From: Streptomyces sp. SolWspMP-5a-2
GTDB lineage: Bacteria > Actinomycetota > Actinomycetes > Streptomycetales > Streptomycetaceae
Reading direction: 5' to 3'
Assembly: GCF_900091845.1 (NCBI RefSeq)
Contig: NZ_FMCI01000114.1
Span: 30,932-94,931, forward strand
DNA: 64,000 nt
The notes under the pieces are model-generated. The model was not told where the DNA came from and did no database searches. It saw only the letters and a list, made by a program, of their open reading frames with translations. Each line of letters starts with the position of its first letter. The first letter of the stretch is position 1. Of the stretch, positions 28,190 to 37,829 are shown in pieces. The position numbers were made by a program, and so were the translations under genes.

Positions 28190-29455
28190 CTAGAAGAACG
28201 TGCGGACGTAGTCGACGACCGTGCCGTCGGCCTCGGCGACCGGGATCAGCTGCCACTTGTCGAAGGACGTGCACGGGTGGGACAGGCCGAGGCCGACCCA
28301 GTCGCCGACGTCGAGCCGCGCGCCGGGGCCGGTGCGCAGCCAGGCGTGCTGGTCCGAGAGGCCGGTGACCTCGATGCCGTCGGCCGCCTCCTCGGCGCCG
28401 TCCCTGCGGACCACCTGCGCGACGGGCAGGTCCAGGTCGTAGGCGGCGTCCCGCTTGCCCGCGTTGGTGAACGCCTGCTCGGCGGAGGGCCGGGACACCA
28501 CCTGCGTCCAGAGCCGGAACGCCGGTTCCAGCGCGCCCTCCTCGGGCACCCGGTTGAACGGGGTGAGCCTGCGGTAGTGGCCGTCGTCGTGGGACACGTA
28601 GGCGCCCGAGCGCAGCAGCTTCAGCACCGGCAGGGAGAGCCCGGGGATCTCCGCGAAGACCTCGGCGACCGCGTCGAACCAGGCGCTGCCGCCCGCGCTC
28701 ACCACGATCTCCTCGGCGTCCGCGAACCGGCCCGCCCGGTCGAAGCCGGTCGCCAGCGCCACCAGACGGCGCAGATAGGCGCCCACCCGCTCCGGGTCCG
28801 CCCCCGGCACCTCGCCCTCGTAGCCCGCCACACCGGTCAGCCGCAGCGTGCGGGTGGCGGCGACGGCGTCGGCGACGGCCGCGCAGTCGGCCTCGGTCCG
28901 CGCCCCGGTGCGGGCGCCCTCGCCCGCGGCCAGCTCCACGACGACGTCCAGCGGGCGGGCCGCGCCGGTCAGCGCCGCGTCCATCAGCTCGACGCCGCGC
29001 ACCGAGTCGACGTAGCAGACCAGCCGGAAGTCCGGGTCGGCGTCCTGCTCGGCGGCGATCCAGGCGAGGGCGGCCGGGTCGACGAGTTCGTTGGCGAGGA
29101 ACACCCGCCGCACCCCGAACGCGCGGGCCACCCGCACCTGGTGGGGGACGGCCAGGGTGATGCCCCAGGCCCCGTGCTCGATCTGCCGCCGGAACAGGTC
29201 GGGTGCCATGGAGGTCTTGCCGTGCGGCGCGAACAGCAGGCCGTGGCGGGCCGCGTACTCCTCCATGAGCGCCAGGTTGTGTTCGAGGCGCTCGGCGGAC
29301 AGGGCCAGCACGGGGGTGGTGAAGCCGCCGGTGAACAGGTTGCGGCGCTGGGCGGTCAGCTCGCCCACGGTCAGCCCCTCGGCGTCCGGCGGGAGGCCCT
29401 TGAAGCGGTGGTCGACGCGTTCCCCGTCGAGCCGGTCGAGCGCCTCGGCACCCAT
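28190..29455 (-). CDS. PLP-dependent D-amino acid deaminase/dehydratase-like protein (DSD1 family)
   Basis: Protein of 421 residues with an alanine-racemase-like barrel and the DSD1 C-terminal domain. The PLP-lysine region is APHGKTSMAP near 95-104. The C-terminal DQHAWLR and HPCTSFDKW stretches hold the histidine/cysteine metal site seen in D-serine and D-threonine dehydratases. ATG 29455 is preceded by GGGAGG; an earlier ATG at 29515 would add 20 unlikely residues. First gene of the minus-strand operon, divergent from the sugar kinase over a palindrome. Substrate probably a D-amino acid. Confidence 0.85.
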   Translation of the reverse strand: MGAEALDRLDGERVDHRFKGLPPDAEGLTVGELTAQRRNLFTGGFTTPVLALSAERLEHNLALMEEYAARHGLLFAPHGKTSMAPDLFRRQIEHGAWGITLAVPHQVRVARAFGVRRVFLANELVDPAALAWIAAEQDADPDFRLVCYVDSVRGVELMDAALTGAARPLDVVVELAAGEGARTGARTEADCAAVADAVAATRTLRLTGVAGYEGEVPGADPERVGAYLRRLVALATGFDRAGRFADAEEIVVSAGGSAWFDAVAEVFAEIPGLSLPVLKLLRSGAYVSHDDGHYRRLTPFNRVPEEGALEPAFRLWTQVVSRPSAEQAFTNAGKRDAAYDLDLPVAQVVRRDGAEEAADGIEVTGLSDQHAWLRTGPGARLDVGDWVGLGLSHPCTSFDKWQLIPVAEADGTVVDYVRTFF

Positions 29456-29476
29456 GGAGCCTCCCTGGAGACGTCT

Positions 29477-29493
29477 GTTGCATCTTCTGCAAC
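29477..29493. promoter_or_regulatory. Perfect palindrome GTTGCA-N5-TGCAAC, probable IclR operator
   Basis: Located 22 bases before the DSD1-type gene and about 100 before the kinase, in their 136-bp divergent gap. The 6-5-6 symmetry and the IclR gene in the kinase operon make local autoregulation the simplest reading. Confidence 0.6.
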
Positions 29494-29591
29494 GTTCATT
29501 GCGTATGTCGCTCACCGCTGTCTAACATCCCAGCCAACCCCGGGTCAACGGAGACGACCGAGACCCGCGAGCACGAGGAGCCACGACCATC

Positions 29592-30647
29592 GTGACCACC
29601 GCCGGACACCCCACCGCCGCCCCCGACGTGGTCGACGTGGTGACGCTCGGCGAGTCCATGGTCACCTTCCTGCCCACCCGGCCGGGCCGCCTCGCCGACG
29701 TCCCCTCTTTCGACCGCGCCATCGGCGGCGCCGAGTCCAACGTCGCCTGCGCCCTGGCCGCCGCGGGACACACCGTCCGCTGGGTCAGCCGGGTCGGCGC
29801 CGACGGCTTCGGCGACCACCTCGTCGAACGGATCTCCGCCTGCGGCGTCGACACCCGCGCCGTCCGCCGCGACCCCGCCCGCCCCACCGGCGTCTACTTC
29901 CGCACCGCCGGGGACCGCGCCGACGACACCCACGAGGTCGCCTACTACCGGGCCGGGTCCGCCGCCTCCGCCATGCGCGCCGACACCCTCGACCTCGCCG
30001 CCGCCCGCGCCGCCCGCGTCCTGCACCTCACCGGCATCACCGCCGCCCTCTCCGCCGGCTGCCGCGCCCTGCTGCACGACCTCACCGCGCCCGCCGCCGG
30101 ACGCCCGCTGCTCTCCTTCGACGTCAACCACCGCCCCGGCCTGTGGTCCGACCCCGCCGAGGCCGGACCCGTCCTGCTCGGCCTCGCCCGCCGCTGCGAC
30201 GTCGTCTTCGTCGGCGACGACGAGGCCCGCGACGCCTGGGGCGTGGAAGGGCCCGACGCCGTCCGCCAGGCCCTGCCCGAACCCCGCACCCTCGTCGTCA
30301 AGGAGGGCGCCCGCGGCGCCACCGTCTTCCACGACGGCGGCGTCACCTCCGTGCCCGCCCCGCGCGTCGACGTGGTCGCCGCCGTCGGCGCGGGCGACGC
30401 CTTCGCCGCCGGGTTCCTCTCCGCCACCCTGCGCGGCCTGCCCGTCCGCGACCGCCTCCGGCACGGCCACCTGAGCGCCGCCGCCGCCCTCACCGTCCCC
30501 GGCGACCTCGCGCCCCCGCCCGCCCGCGACCACGCCGACCGGCTGGCCGCCCTCGACGACACCGCGTGGGGGACACTTCGACTCGGCCCCGGCTGGACCA
30601 CCGCAGCCGACGACGACCGGGCCGACCAGGAGGTACGTACGCCATGA
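29592..30647 (+). CDS. PfkB family sugar kinase (2-keto-3-deoxygluconate kinase-like)
   Basis: ATP-dependent carbohydrate kinase of 351 residues. It opens with the TLGESMVTF strand, has the IGGAESNVACALAAAG substrate loop (PfkB signature 1 region) and ends with DVVAAVGAGDAFAAGF, holding the anion-hole GAGD and the catalytic Asp. The overall pattern is nearest to KDG kinases. GTG 29592 has GAGGAG about 12 bases upstream. The stop overlaps the IclR start (ATGA). In this cluster it probably acts on a sugar acid brought in by the GntP permease. Confidence 0.88.
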   Translation: MTTAGHPTAAPDVVDVVTLGESMVTFLPTRPGRLADVPSFDRAIGGAESNVACALAAAGHTVRWVSRVGADGFGDHLVERISACGVDTRAVRRDPARPTGVYFRTAGDRADDTHEVAYYRAGSAASAMRADTLDLAAARAARVLHLTGITAALSAGCRALLHDLTAPAAGRPLLSFDVNHRPGLWSDPAEAGPVLLGLARRCDVVFVGDDEARDAWGVEGPDAVRQALPEPRTLVVKEGARGATVFHDGGVTSVPAPRVDVVAAVGAGDAFAAGFLSATLRGLPVRDRLRHGHLSAAAALTVPGDLAPPPARDHADRLAALDDTAWGTLRLGPGWTTAADDDRADQEVRTP

Positions 30648-31450
30648 GCCAGACCGTCGACCGCGCGCTCAGCATCCTGCCGCTGCTCGCCGAGGGCCCC
30701 GCCGACCTCGGCCGGGTCGCCGACCGGCTCGGCGTGCACAAGTCCACCGCCCTGCGGCTGCTGCGCACCCTGCACGAACACGGCCTGGTCTACCGGCAGT
30801 CCGACCAGCGCTACCGGCTCGGCGCCCGGCTCATCTCCCTCGCCCAGGAGGCGATGGAGAACCTCGACATCCGCGAGATCGCCCACCCCCACCTCGTCCG
30901 CCTCAACGAGCAGTGCGGACACACCGTCCATCTCGCCGTCCACGAGGAGGACGAGGTCCTCTACATCGACAAGGTGGAGAGCCGCTACCCGGTGCGGATG
31001 TACTCCCGGATCGGCAAACCGGTCGCGATCACCGTCGCCGCCGTCGCCAAGCTCCTCCTCGCCGACCTCCCCGAGCCCGAACGCCGGGCCCGCGCCGAGC
31101 AGTTCGACTACCCCCTGTACACCGCCCGCTCCACCCCCAACGCCCCCGCCTTCCTGCGGGAGCTGGAGAAGGTGCGGGACCAGGGCTGGGCCACCGACCT
31201 CGGCGGCCACGAGGAGTCCATCAACTGCGTCGGCGCCCCCATCCGCGGCGCCGACGGCAGGGTCGCCGCCGCCATGTCGGTCTCCGCGCCCAACGTCGTC
31301 GTCACCGCCGACGAACTCCTCACCCTGCTCCCGCTGGTGCGCCGCACGGCCGACGCCATCAGCGGCGAGTACTCGGGCCGCACCCCGGTCACCGACCCGG
31401 CCCACCCCGACCACCGCAGTGCCCGAACCCCGACGAAGGACCCGGTATGA
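30644..31450 (+). CDS. IclR family transcriptional regulator
   Basis: Regulator of 268 residues. The N-terminal winged helix is clear (RVADRLGVHKSTALRLLRTL, about residues 26-45) and the effector domain has the IclR motifs RIGKPVAITVAAVAKLLLA and SINCVGAPI. ATG 30644 overlaps the kinase stop and the stop overlaps the RidA start, so kinase, IclR and RidA are translationally coupled. It likely represses this operon and the divergent D-amino-acid operon through the palindrome at 29477. Confidence 0.92.
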   Translation: MSQTVDRALSILPLLAEGPADLGRVADRLGVHKSTALRLLRTLHEHGLVYRQSDQRYRLGARLISLAQEAMENLDIREIAHPHLVRLNEQCGHTVHLAVHEEDEVLYIDKVESRYPVRMYSRIGKPVAITVAAVAKLLLADLPEPERRARAEQFDYPLYTARSTPNAPAFLRELEKVRDQGWATDLGGHEESINCVGAPIRGADGRVAAAMSVSAPNVVVTADELLTLLPLVRRTADAISGEYSGRTPVTDPAHPDHRSARTPTKDPV

Positions 31451-31857
31451 CCGACAAGACCGCCCTCACCCCCGCGACCCACACCACCCCGCCCGCCGCG
31501 TTCTCGCACGGCGTGCGCAAGGGGAACATCCTCCAGGTCGCCGGACAGGTCGGCTTCCTGCCCGCCGAGGAGGGCAAGGCCCCCACCCCGGCGGGACCCA
31601 CCCTGCGCGAGCAGACCCTCCAGACCCTCGCCAACGTCAAGGCGATCCTGGAGGAGGGCGGCGCGAGCTGGGACGACGTGATGATGATCCGCGTCTACCT
31701 CACCGACGTCGACCACTTCGCCGAGATGAACGCCCTCTACAACGCCTACTTCGAGGAGCAGGCGCTCACCGCCCCGCCGGCCGCCCGCACCACCGTCTAC
31801 GTCGGCCTCCCGGCGGGCCTGCTCATCGAGATCGACGCCCTCGCCGTCCTCGGCTGA
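31447..31857 (+). CDS. RidA family enamine/imine deaminase
   Basis: Small protein of 136 residues of the YjgF/YER057c/UK114 family, which hydrolyses reactive 2-aminoacrylate and related imines released by PLP dehydratases. Family landmarks: ILQVAGQVGF near 35, the TLANVKAILEEGGASWDDV helix, and the PARTTVYVGLP-like end with the substrate-binding Arg (AARTTVYVGLPAG near 117). It fits chemically with the divergent DSD1-type dehydratase, whose product would be an enamine. Overlaps the IclR stop by four bases. Confidence 0.92.
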   Translation: MTDKTALTPATHTTPPAAFSHGVRKGNILQVAGQVGFLPAEEGKAPTPAGPTLREQTLQTLANVKAILEEGGASWDDVMMIRVYLTDVDHFAEMNALYNAYFEEQALTAPPAARTTVYVGLPAGLLIEIDALAVLG

Positions 31858-31911
31858 GAGCCGCACCACCGAGCTGACGATCCGTCAACTTTAGCTGTCC
31901 GCACGTCGTCA

Positions 31912-31950
31912 CGGCACGGCCCCGCACCATCCCAGCGCGGGGCCGTGCCG
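31912..31950 (+). terminator. 14-bp perfect hairpin between ridA and gntP
   Basis: CGGCACGGCCCCGC (31912-31925) pairs perfectly with 31937-31950 around an 11-base loop. It would separate the permease from the regulatory operon or attenuate read-through into it. Confidence 0.7.
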
Positions 31951-31997
31951 CGATCCCCCCTGCCCGAAAGCCGCATGCCCCGACGAAGAGGCCCCCC

Positions 31998-33476
31998 ATG
32001 TCCCTCCCGCTCGCCGCGTCCGCCACCCCCGACGCCCCACCCCACACCGGTGGACTGCTCCTCCTCATCGACGGCACCGCCGGTCTGCTGACCGTCGCCG
32101 CCCTCGGCATCGCCCTGCTGCTCCTGCTCATCATCAAGGCCCGGCTCCAGCCGTTCGTCGCGCTGCTCGCCGTCTCCATAGCCGTCGGCCTGATGGCCGG
32201 ACTCTCCGTCACCGAACTCTTCGGCACCGTCCAGCGCTCCGACGCCGTCTCCACCATCGAGTCCGGCATGGGCGGCATCCTCGGCCATGTCGCGATCATC
32301 ATCGGCCTCGGCACCATGCTCGGCGCGATCCTCGAAGTCAGCGGCGGCGCCGAGGTGCTGGCCTCCCGGCTGCTGCGCCTCTTCGGCGAGAAACGCGCCC
32401 CCCTCGCCATGGGCGTCACCGGCATCGTCTTCGGCATCCCGGTCTTCTTCGACGTCGGCATCTTCGTCCTCGCGCCGATCGTCTACGCGGCCGCCAAGCG
32501 CTCCGGCAGGTCCGTCCTGCTGTACTGCCTGCCGCTGCTCGCCGGACTCTCCATGACCCACGCCTTCCTGCCCCCGCACCCCGGCCCGGTCGCCGCCGCA
32601 GGACTGCTCCACGTGGACCTCGGCTGGGTCATCCTCATGGGCGTCGTCTGCGGCATCCCCGCCGTCCTCGCGGCCTGGGCGTTCTCCGCCTGGGTCGGCC
32701 GCCGCATCTTCGTCCCCGTGCCGCAGGACATGGTCGAGGCCGCCGACGAGGCCAAGGAGGCCGTCCTGGCCGAGCAGCGCGCCGCCGGGACCGAGCCCGG
32801 CGAGCGGCCCGTACCGCTCGGCACGGTCCTCGGCATCATCGGCACGCCCCTGGTGCTGATCCTCGCCGCCACCTTCTCCTCGATCGCCCTCGACCCCTCC
32901 ACCGGCCGCTCGGTCGTCGAGTTCTTCGGTCACCCCTTCGTGGCCCTGACGATCGCCCTGCTGCTCGCCTACTACCTGCTGGGCGTGCGGCGCGGCTGGT
33001 CCCGCGCCTCCCTGGAGAAGGTGTCCACCTCGTCCCTGAAGCCGGTCGGCAACATCCTGCTGGTGGTCGGCGCGGGCGGGGTCTTCGGCGCCGTCCTCAA
33101 GGCGAGCGGGGTGGCCCAGGCGCTCTCGGACACCTTCCACGACGTCGGCCTGCCGGTGCTGGTCCTCGCCTACCTGATCTCCCTGGTGCTGCGGGTCGCC
33201 CAGGGCTCGGCGACGGTCGCGATCGTCACCACGGCGGGCATCGTGGCCCCGCTGCTCGCGGCGGGCGACCACTCCCAGGCGTTCGTCGCCCTCGTCATCA
33301 TGGCGATCTCGGCGGGGTCCATCTTCGCCTCGCACGTCAACGACGGCGGCTTCTGGATGGTCGCCAAGTACTTCGGCATCAGCGAGCGCGACACTCTCAG
33401 GACCTGGACGGTCCTGGAGTCGGTGCTGTCGGTCGCCGGGTTCGCGGTGGCGGCCGTGCTCAGCCTCTTCGTGTAG
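31998..33476 (+). CDS. GntP family gluconate/sugar-acid permease
   Basis: Integral membrane proton symporter of 492 residues with about 12-14 helices. GntP landmarks: GMGGILGHVAIIIGLGTMLG near 92, the GIPVFFDVGIFVLAPIVY segment near 150, the HAFLPPHPGPVAAA motif near 190 and SHVNDGGFWMVAKYFG near the end. Imports gluconate-like acids or, in some members, D-serine; the D-amino-acid neighbours make either substrate possible. It has its own start 140 bp after RidA, behind a hairpin. Confidence 0.92.
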   Translation: MSLPLAASATPDAPPHTGGLLLLIDGTAGLLTVAALGIALLLLLIIKARLQPFVALLAVSIAVGLMAGLSVTELFGTVQRSDAVSTIESGMGGILGHVAIIIGLGTMLGAILEVSGGAEVLASRLLRLFGEKRAPLAMGVTGIVFGIPVFFDVGIFVLAPIVYAAAKRSGRSVLLYCLPLLAGLSMTHAFLPPHPGPVAAAGLLHVDLGWVILMGVVCGIPAVLAAWAFSAWVGRRIFVPVPQDMVEAADEAKEAVLAEQRAAGTEPGERPVPLGTVLGIIGTPLVLILAATFSSIALDPSTGRSVVEFFGHPFVALTIALLLAYYLLGVRRGWSRASLEKVSTSSLKPVGNILLVVGAGGVFGAVLKASGVAQALSDTFHDVGLPVLVLAYLISLVLRVAQGSATVAIVTTAGIVAPLLAAGDHSQAFVALVIMAISAGSIFASHVNDGGFWMVAKYFGISERDTLRTWTVLESVLSVAGFAVAAVLSLFV

Positions 33477-33556
33477 GGCGCGGCGGGCCCGGGGGCGCCG
33501 TGTAGGCGTCTGATAACGAAGTCGGGGGCGAGTGTGCCCGGCACAGGATCTTGGAC

Positions 33557-33562
33557 CATACT
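33557..33562 (+). promoter_or_regulatory. CATACT -10 element, leaderless start
   Basis: CATACT ends seven bases before the GTG at 33570, so transcription should begin at the start codon itself. The -35 region is poor. Confidence 0.4.
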
Positions 33563-33569
33563 GCCCGCT

Positions 33570-34364
<795 letters not shown>

Positions 34365-34621
34365 CCGACCGCGGTATCGGGCCGTCCTGCCGACGGCCCG
34401 GTACCGGCGGTCGACGTTCTCCGGGAGTCGGGGGACGGCGTCCCCGGTGCGGGCGGTCTCCCGCTCTTTCGCCTCGTCGGGCGGGCGGAACCGACCCCTG
34501 GCCGCCCGAGCGCGGGTGCGCCGCGAAGGTGTACGAGAAGATCCGGTGCGGTCCCGCTTGTGGCCCATTTGTGGCATGAGCAGGTCAGGTCGCTTTCCGG
34601 AAGGGGCCGGTCCACGCCCCC

Positions 34622-34650
34622 TTGTCCGGCCGAGACCTTTGCTGTTACTT
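34622..34650 (+). promoter_or_regulatory. Promoter for a leaderless Nramp-like transporter gene
   Basis: TTGTCC (34622-34627), 17 bases, TTACTT (34645-34650), then seven bases to the ATG at 34658. The 293-bp gap before it (34365-34657) shows no gene. Confidence 0.5.
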
Positions 34651-34657
34651 AACCCGG

Positions 34658-35980
34658 ATGGCGGACACCACGGGACACCCCACAGACACCGAGGCCCCCT
34701 TAGACCTCAACCCCACCCCACGCAAGTCGAGTTGGAAGTACATCGGGCCAGGAATCGTGGTCGCGGCGACCGGCGTCGGCGCCGGAGACCTGGTGGCCAC
34801 GCTCATCGCCGGCAGCAACTTCGGCTACACCCTGCTCTGGGCGGCGGTCGTCGGCTGCCTGGTCAAGATCTCCCTCGCCGAGGCGGCCGGCCGCTGGCAC
34901 CTCGCCACCGGCCGCACCCTCTTCGACGGCTGGGCGAGCCTCGGCCGCTGGACCACCTGGTTCTTCTGCGTCTACGTCGTGGTCTGGGGCTTCGTCTACG
35001 GCGCCGCGGCGATGTCGTCGAGCGCCCTGCCCCTCCAGGCGCTGTTCCCGGGCGTGATGGACCTCAAGGCGTGGGCCGTCGCCTGCGGTCTGGTCGGCCT
35101 GGTCTTCGTCTGGTTCAACAAGTACGCGGTCTTCGAGAAGGTCATGACGGTCCTGGTGGGCGTCATGTTCGTGGTGACCGTCTACCTCGCGATCAGGGTC
35201 ACCCCGCATCTCGGCCAGGCCCTGGCGGGCCTGCTGCCGGTGCTGCCGGACGAGAAGGACTCGATCCTCAACACCCTCGGTCTGATCGGCGGGGTGGGCG
35301 GCACCGTCACCCTCGCCGCCTACGGCTACTGGGTCAACGCCAAGGGATGGACCGACACCGGCTGGATGCGGGTGATGCGCCTCGACAACCGGGTCGCCTA
35401 CCTCACCACCGGCATCTTCGTCGTCGCCATGCTCTTCGTCGGCGCCGAACTGCTGCACTCCGCGAACGTGGCCATCTCCAACGGCGACAAGGGGCTGATC
35501 CAGCTCGGCGACATCCTCGCCCACGAGTACGGCACGGCCACCGCGAAGTTCTTCCTGATCGGCTTCTTCGCCACCTCGTTCACCTCGCTGATCGGTGTCT
35601 GGCACGGCGTCAGCCTGATGTTCGCCGACTTCGTCGCCCGCACCCGGGACCGGTCCGCGGCGGGCGGCGCCGAGGTCGCGTCCGGCGCCCGCGAGCGCTC
35701 CTGGCCGTTCCGCGCCTACCTGCTGTGGCTGACCTTCCCGCCGATCGTGCTGCTCTTCCAGGGCCAGCCGTTCCGCCTGATCATCCTCTACGGCGTGCTG
35801 GGCGCGGCCTTCCTGCCGTTCCTCGCGCTGACCCTGCTCCGCCTCCTCAACTCCGCGCGCACGCCCGCCGCCTGGCGCAACGGCCCGTTCAGCAACGCCA
35901 TGCTGGCGCTGTCCGGGGCGCTGTTCCTGGTGCTGTGCGTGAAACAGGTCTGGGACCAGCCCTGGGCCGACTTCTTCTAG
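34658..35980 (+). CDS. Nramp-family-related metal transporter lacking the canonical metal motifs
   Basis: Membrane protein of 440 residues with about 11 helices and Nramp topology. Helix 1 (GPGIVVAATGVGAGDLVATL) occupies the place of the DPGN motif, but the metal-binding Asp and Asn are not in the usual DPGN form. The helix-6 MPHN motif is also absent (AAYGYWVNAKGW instead). It therefore belongs to an Nramp-like group whose ion is uncertain. No ribosome site precedes the ATG; a leaderless promoter is present. Stands alone, convergent with the chitinase gene. Confidence 0.8.
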   Translation: MADTTGHPTDTEAPLDLNPTPRKSSWKYIGPGIVVAATGVGAGDLVATLIAGSNFGYTLLWAAVVGCLVKISLAEAAGRWHLATGRTLFDGWASLGRWTTWFFCVYVVVWGFVYGAAAMSSSALPLQALFPGVMDLKAWAVACGLVGLVFVWFNKYAVFEKVMTVLVGVMFVVTVYLAIRVTPHLGQALAGLLPVLPDEKDSILNTLGLIGGVGGTVTLAAYGYWVNAKGWTDTGWMRVMRLDNRVAYLTTGIFVVAMLFVGAELLHSANVAISNGDKGLIQLGDILAHEYGTATAKFFLIGFFATSFTSLIGVWHGVSLMFADFVARTRDRSAAGGAEVASGARERSWPFRAYLLWLTFPPIVLLFQGQPFRLIILYGVLGAAFLPFLALTLLRLLNSARTPAAWRNGPFSNAMLALSGALFLVLCVKQVWDQPWADFF

Positions 35981-36003
35981 CCGCGCGCACCGGCCGGAAC
36001 GGC

Positions 36004-36036
36004 CGCGCCCCCGCCGGGTGACCTGGCGGGGGCGCG
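36004..36036. terminator. 12-bp hairpin between convergent transporter and chitinase genes
   Basis: CGCGCCCCCGCC (36004-36015) pairs perfectly with 36025-36036 around a nine-base loop; usable in both directions. Confidence 0.7.
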
Positions 36037-36083
36037 GGCGGCGGCGAGTGCGCCGCGGGTCGGTCGGGGTGTCGCGGTCCGCC

Positions 36084-37778
36084 CTACGGCAGCGCGTGCA
36101 CGTGCGGGCCGACGCTGTTCGACCAGGCGTTGCCCGCCGACGCGTCCCAGTTGGTGGACCAGGTCATCGCGCCGCGCAGACCGGGATAGGTCTTGGACGG
36201 CTTGAACGAGCCGCACCCGGTGCCCTTGGTCAGGCAGTCCAGGGCGTTGTTGACGACCGCGGGGGAGACGTACCCGCTGCCGGCGCCGCTGGTCGAGGCG
36301 GGCAGGCCGAGGCCGACCTGGGACGGGGCGAGCCCGCCCTCCAGCTGGATGCAGGCGAGCGCGGTGAGGAAGTCCACCGAGCCCTGCGAGTACACCTTGC
36401 CGTCGCAGCCCAGCATCGAACCGCTGTTGTAGTACTGCATGTTGACGACCGTGAGGATGTCCTTGATGTTCAGGGCCGTCTGGAAGTAGGAGTTCGACGT
36501 CGACTGCATGTCGATGGTCTGCGGCGCCATCGTGATGATCAGCGAGGAGCCCGCCCTGGCCGACAGGGACCGCAGCGCCTGCGTCATGTACGTGGCGTTG
36601 AGACCGTTCTCCAGGTCGATGTCGACGCCGTCGAAGCCGTACGTCTGCATCAGGGAGTAGACGGAGTTGGCGAAGTTCGCGGCCGAGGTCGCGTCGCTCA
36701 CCGAGACCGTGCCGTTCTGGCCGCCGATGGAGATGACGACCTTCTTGCCCGCCGCCTGCTTGGCCTTGATGTCGGCCTTGAACTGGTCGGTGGTGTAGCC
36801 CTTCAGACCGGCCGAGTCGAGGGTGAAGGAGACCGCGCCCGGCGTCGTCGTCGCGTCGGCGAAGGCCACCGCGACGATGTCGTACTGGGCCTGGACGTCG
36901 GAGAGCTTCTGCACGGTCGCGCCGTTGTTGAAGTTCTGCCAGTACCCGGTCACCGCGTGCTTGGCGAGGGTGGTCCCGCCGCCGCCCCCGCCGGTCGCGG
37001 CCGTGGTGCCGGTCACGGTGGCCGACTTGGCCGACTCGCCGGCCGCGTTGGTCGCGGTGACCTGGAAGGAGTACGCCGTGGAGGCGGCGAGCCCGGTCAC
37101 CGTCGCCGAGGTGCCCGTCACCGCCGTCACCTTGGTGCCGTTGCGGTAGACGCTGTAGCCGGTCGCGCCGGAGACCGCGTTCCAGGCCAGCGAGACGGAC
37201 GAGGAGGTGGTGCCCGAGACCGCGAGGCCGCCCGGGGCCGCCGGGACGGTCGGGGCCGGGTCGCCGCCCCCGCCGCCGTCGGGGCCGAGGACCGACAGGT
37301 CGTCCGCGTAGTACGCGGCCTGCCCGTACCAACCGTGCGTGTAGACGGTGACCGAGGTGGTGGCGGAGCCGGTCGTGAACGTCGTGGAGAGCTGCTTCCA
37401 GCTCGCCGTGTCCGGCGTCCAGGTGGAGACGTCCGTGGTGCCGGTGCCCGTCACGCCCAGGTAGCTGTACCCGCCCTGCACCCAGGCGCTGAGCGTGTAC
37501 GTGGAGCCGGGCCTGACGGCCACGGTCTGGGTGCACTGGGCGTTGTCCTGCCCGGCCGGGGTCGCCTTCAGCGCGGAAGTGCCGCCGTGGACGGGGGAGT
37601 TGACGGTCGTCCCGCTGTTCGCGGAGCACGTCCAGTTGCTGAGGCCGGACTCGAATCCGGCGTTCTTGGCGTTGTTGACGTCCGCGGCGGACGCCTGGCC
37701 CGCGCCCGCGAGGGAGAGCGCGAGGGCGGCGGTGACGGCTCCCGACCAGAGCCGTGCCGATCTGCTGTGTGGGGACAT
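36084..37778 (-). CDS. Secreted GH18 chitinase with carbohydrate-binding and FnIII domains
   Basis: Exported enzyme of 564 residues: signal peptide (about 1-29, ending ASA), a galactose-binding-type carbohydrate module (about 30-165, NAGFESGLSNWTC start), a Gly-rich linker, a fibronectin III domain (about 180-262), another Gly linker and a GH18 catalytic barrel (about 275-564). The catalytic DxxDxDxE is intact: D383, D386, D388 and the acid E390. Hydrolyses chitin outside the cell. ATG 37778 has no ribosome site and lies seven bases after the -10, so it looks leaderless. Promoter carries two GGTCCAGACC elements. Confidence 0.93.
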   Translation of the reverse strand: MSPHSRSARLWSGAVTAALALSLAGAGQASAADVNNAKNAGFESGLSNWTCSANSGTTVNSPVHGGTSALKATPAGQDNAQCTQTVAVRPGSTYTLSAWVQGGYSYLGVTGTGTTDVSTWTPDTASWKQLSTTFTTGSATTSVTVYTHGWYGQAAYYADDLSVLGPDGGGGGDPAPTVPAAPGGLAVSGTTSSSVSLAWNAVSGATGYSVYRNGTKVTAVTGTSATVTGLAASTAYSFQVTATNAAGESAKSATVTGTTAATGGGGGGTTLAKHAVTGYWQNFNNGATVQKLSDVQAQYDIVAVAFADATTTPGAVSFTLDSAGLKGYTTDQFKADIKAKQAAGKKVVISIGGQNGTVSVSDATSAANFANSVYSLMQTYGFDGVDIDLENGLNATYMTQALRSLSARAGSSLIITMAPQTIDMQSTSNSYFQTALNIKDILTVVNMQYYNSGSMLGCDGKVYSQGSVDFLTALACIQLEGGLAPSQVGLGLPASTSGAGSGYVSPAVVNNALDCLTKGTGCGSFKPSKTYPGLRGAMTWSTNWDASAGNAWSNSVGPHVHALP

Positions 37779-37784
37779 GACAAT

Positions 37785-37829
37785 AAGTTGGTCCAGACCA
37801 ATCGCACTGTCAAGAGGTCCAGACCAACT
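37785..37829 (-). promoter_or_regulatory. Chitinase promoter with two DasR-like/chitinase repeat elements
   Basis: Minus-strand -35 TTGACA (37813-37808) and -10 CAACTT (37790-37785) with 17-bp spacing. TTGGTCCAGACCAA (37788-37801) lies in the spacer and GAGGTCCAGACCAACT (37814-37829) just upstream of the -35. Both match the 12-bp direct repeats known from Streptomyces chitinase promoters and the DasR-responsive element core TGGTCTAGACCA. Confidence 0.8.

Noticed and set aside
26654..31450. Very long open frame of about 1600 codons on the plus strand
   Set aside because: Only its last 268 codons (IclR) are coding; the rest is antisense to the D-aminoacylase and DSD1 genes or out of frame with the kinase, with Arg/Pro/Ala-rich composition typical of high-GC shadows.
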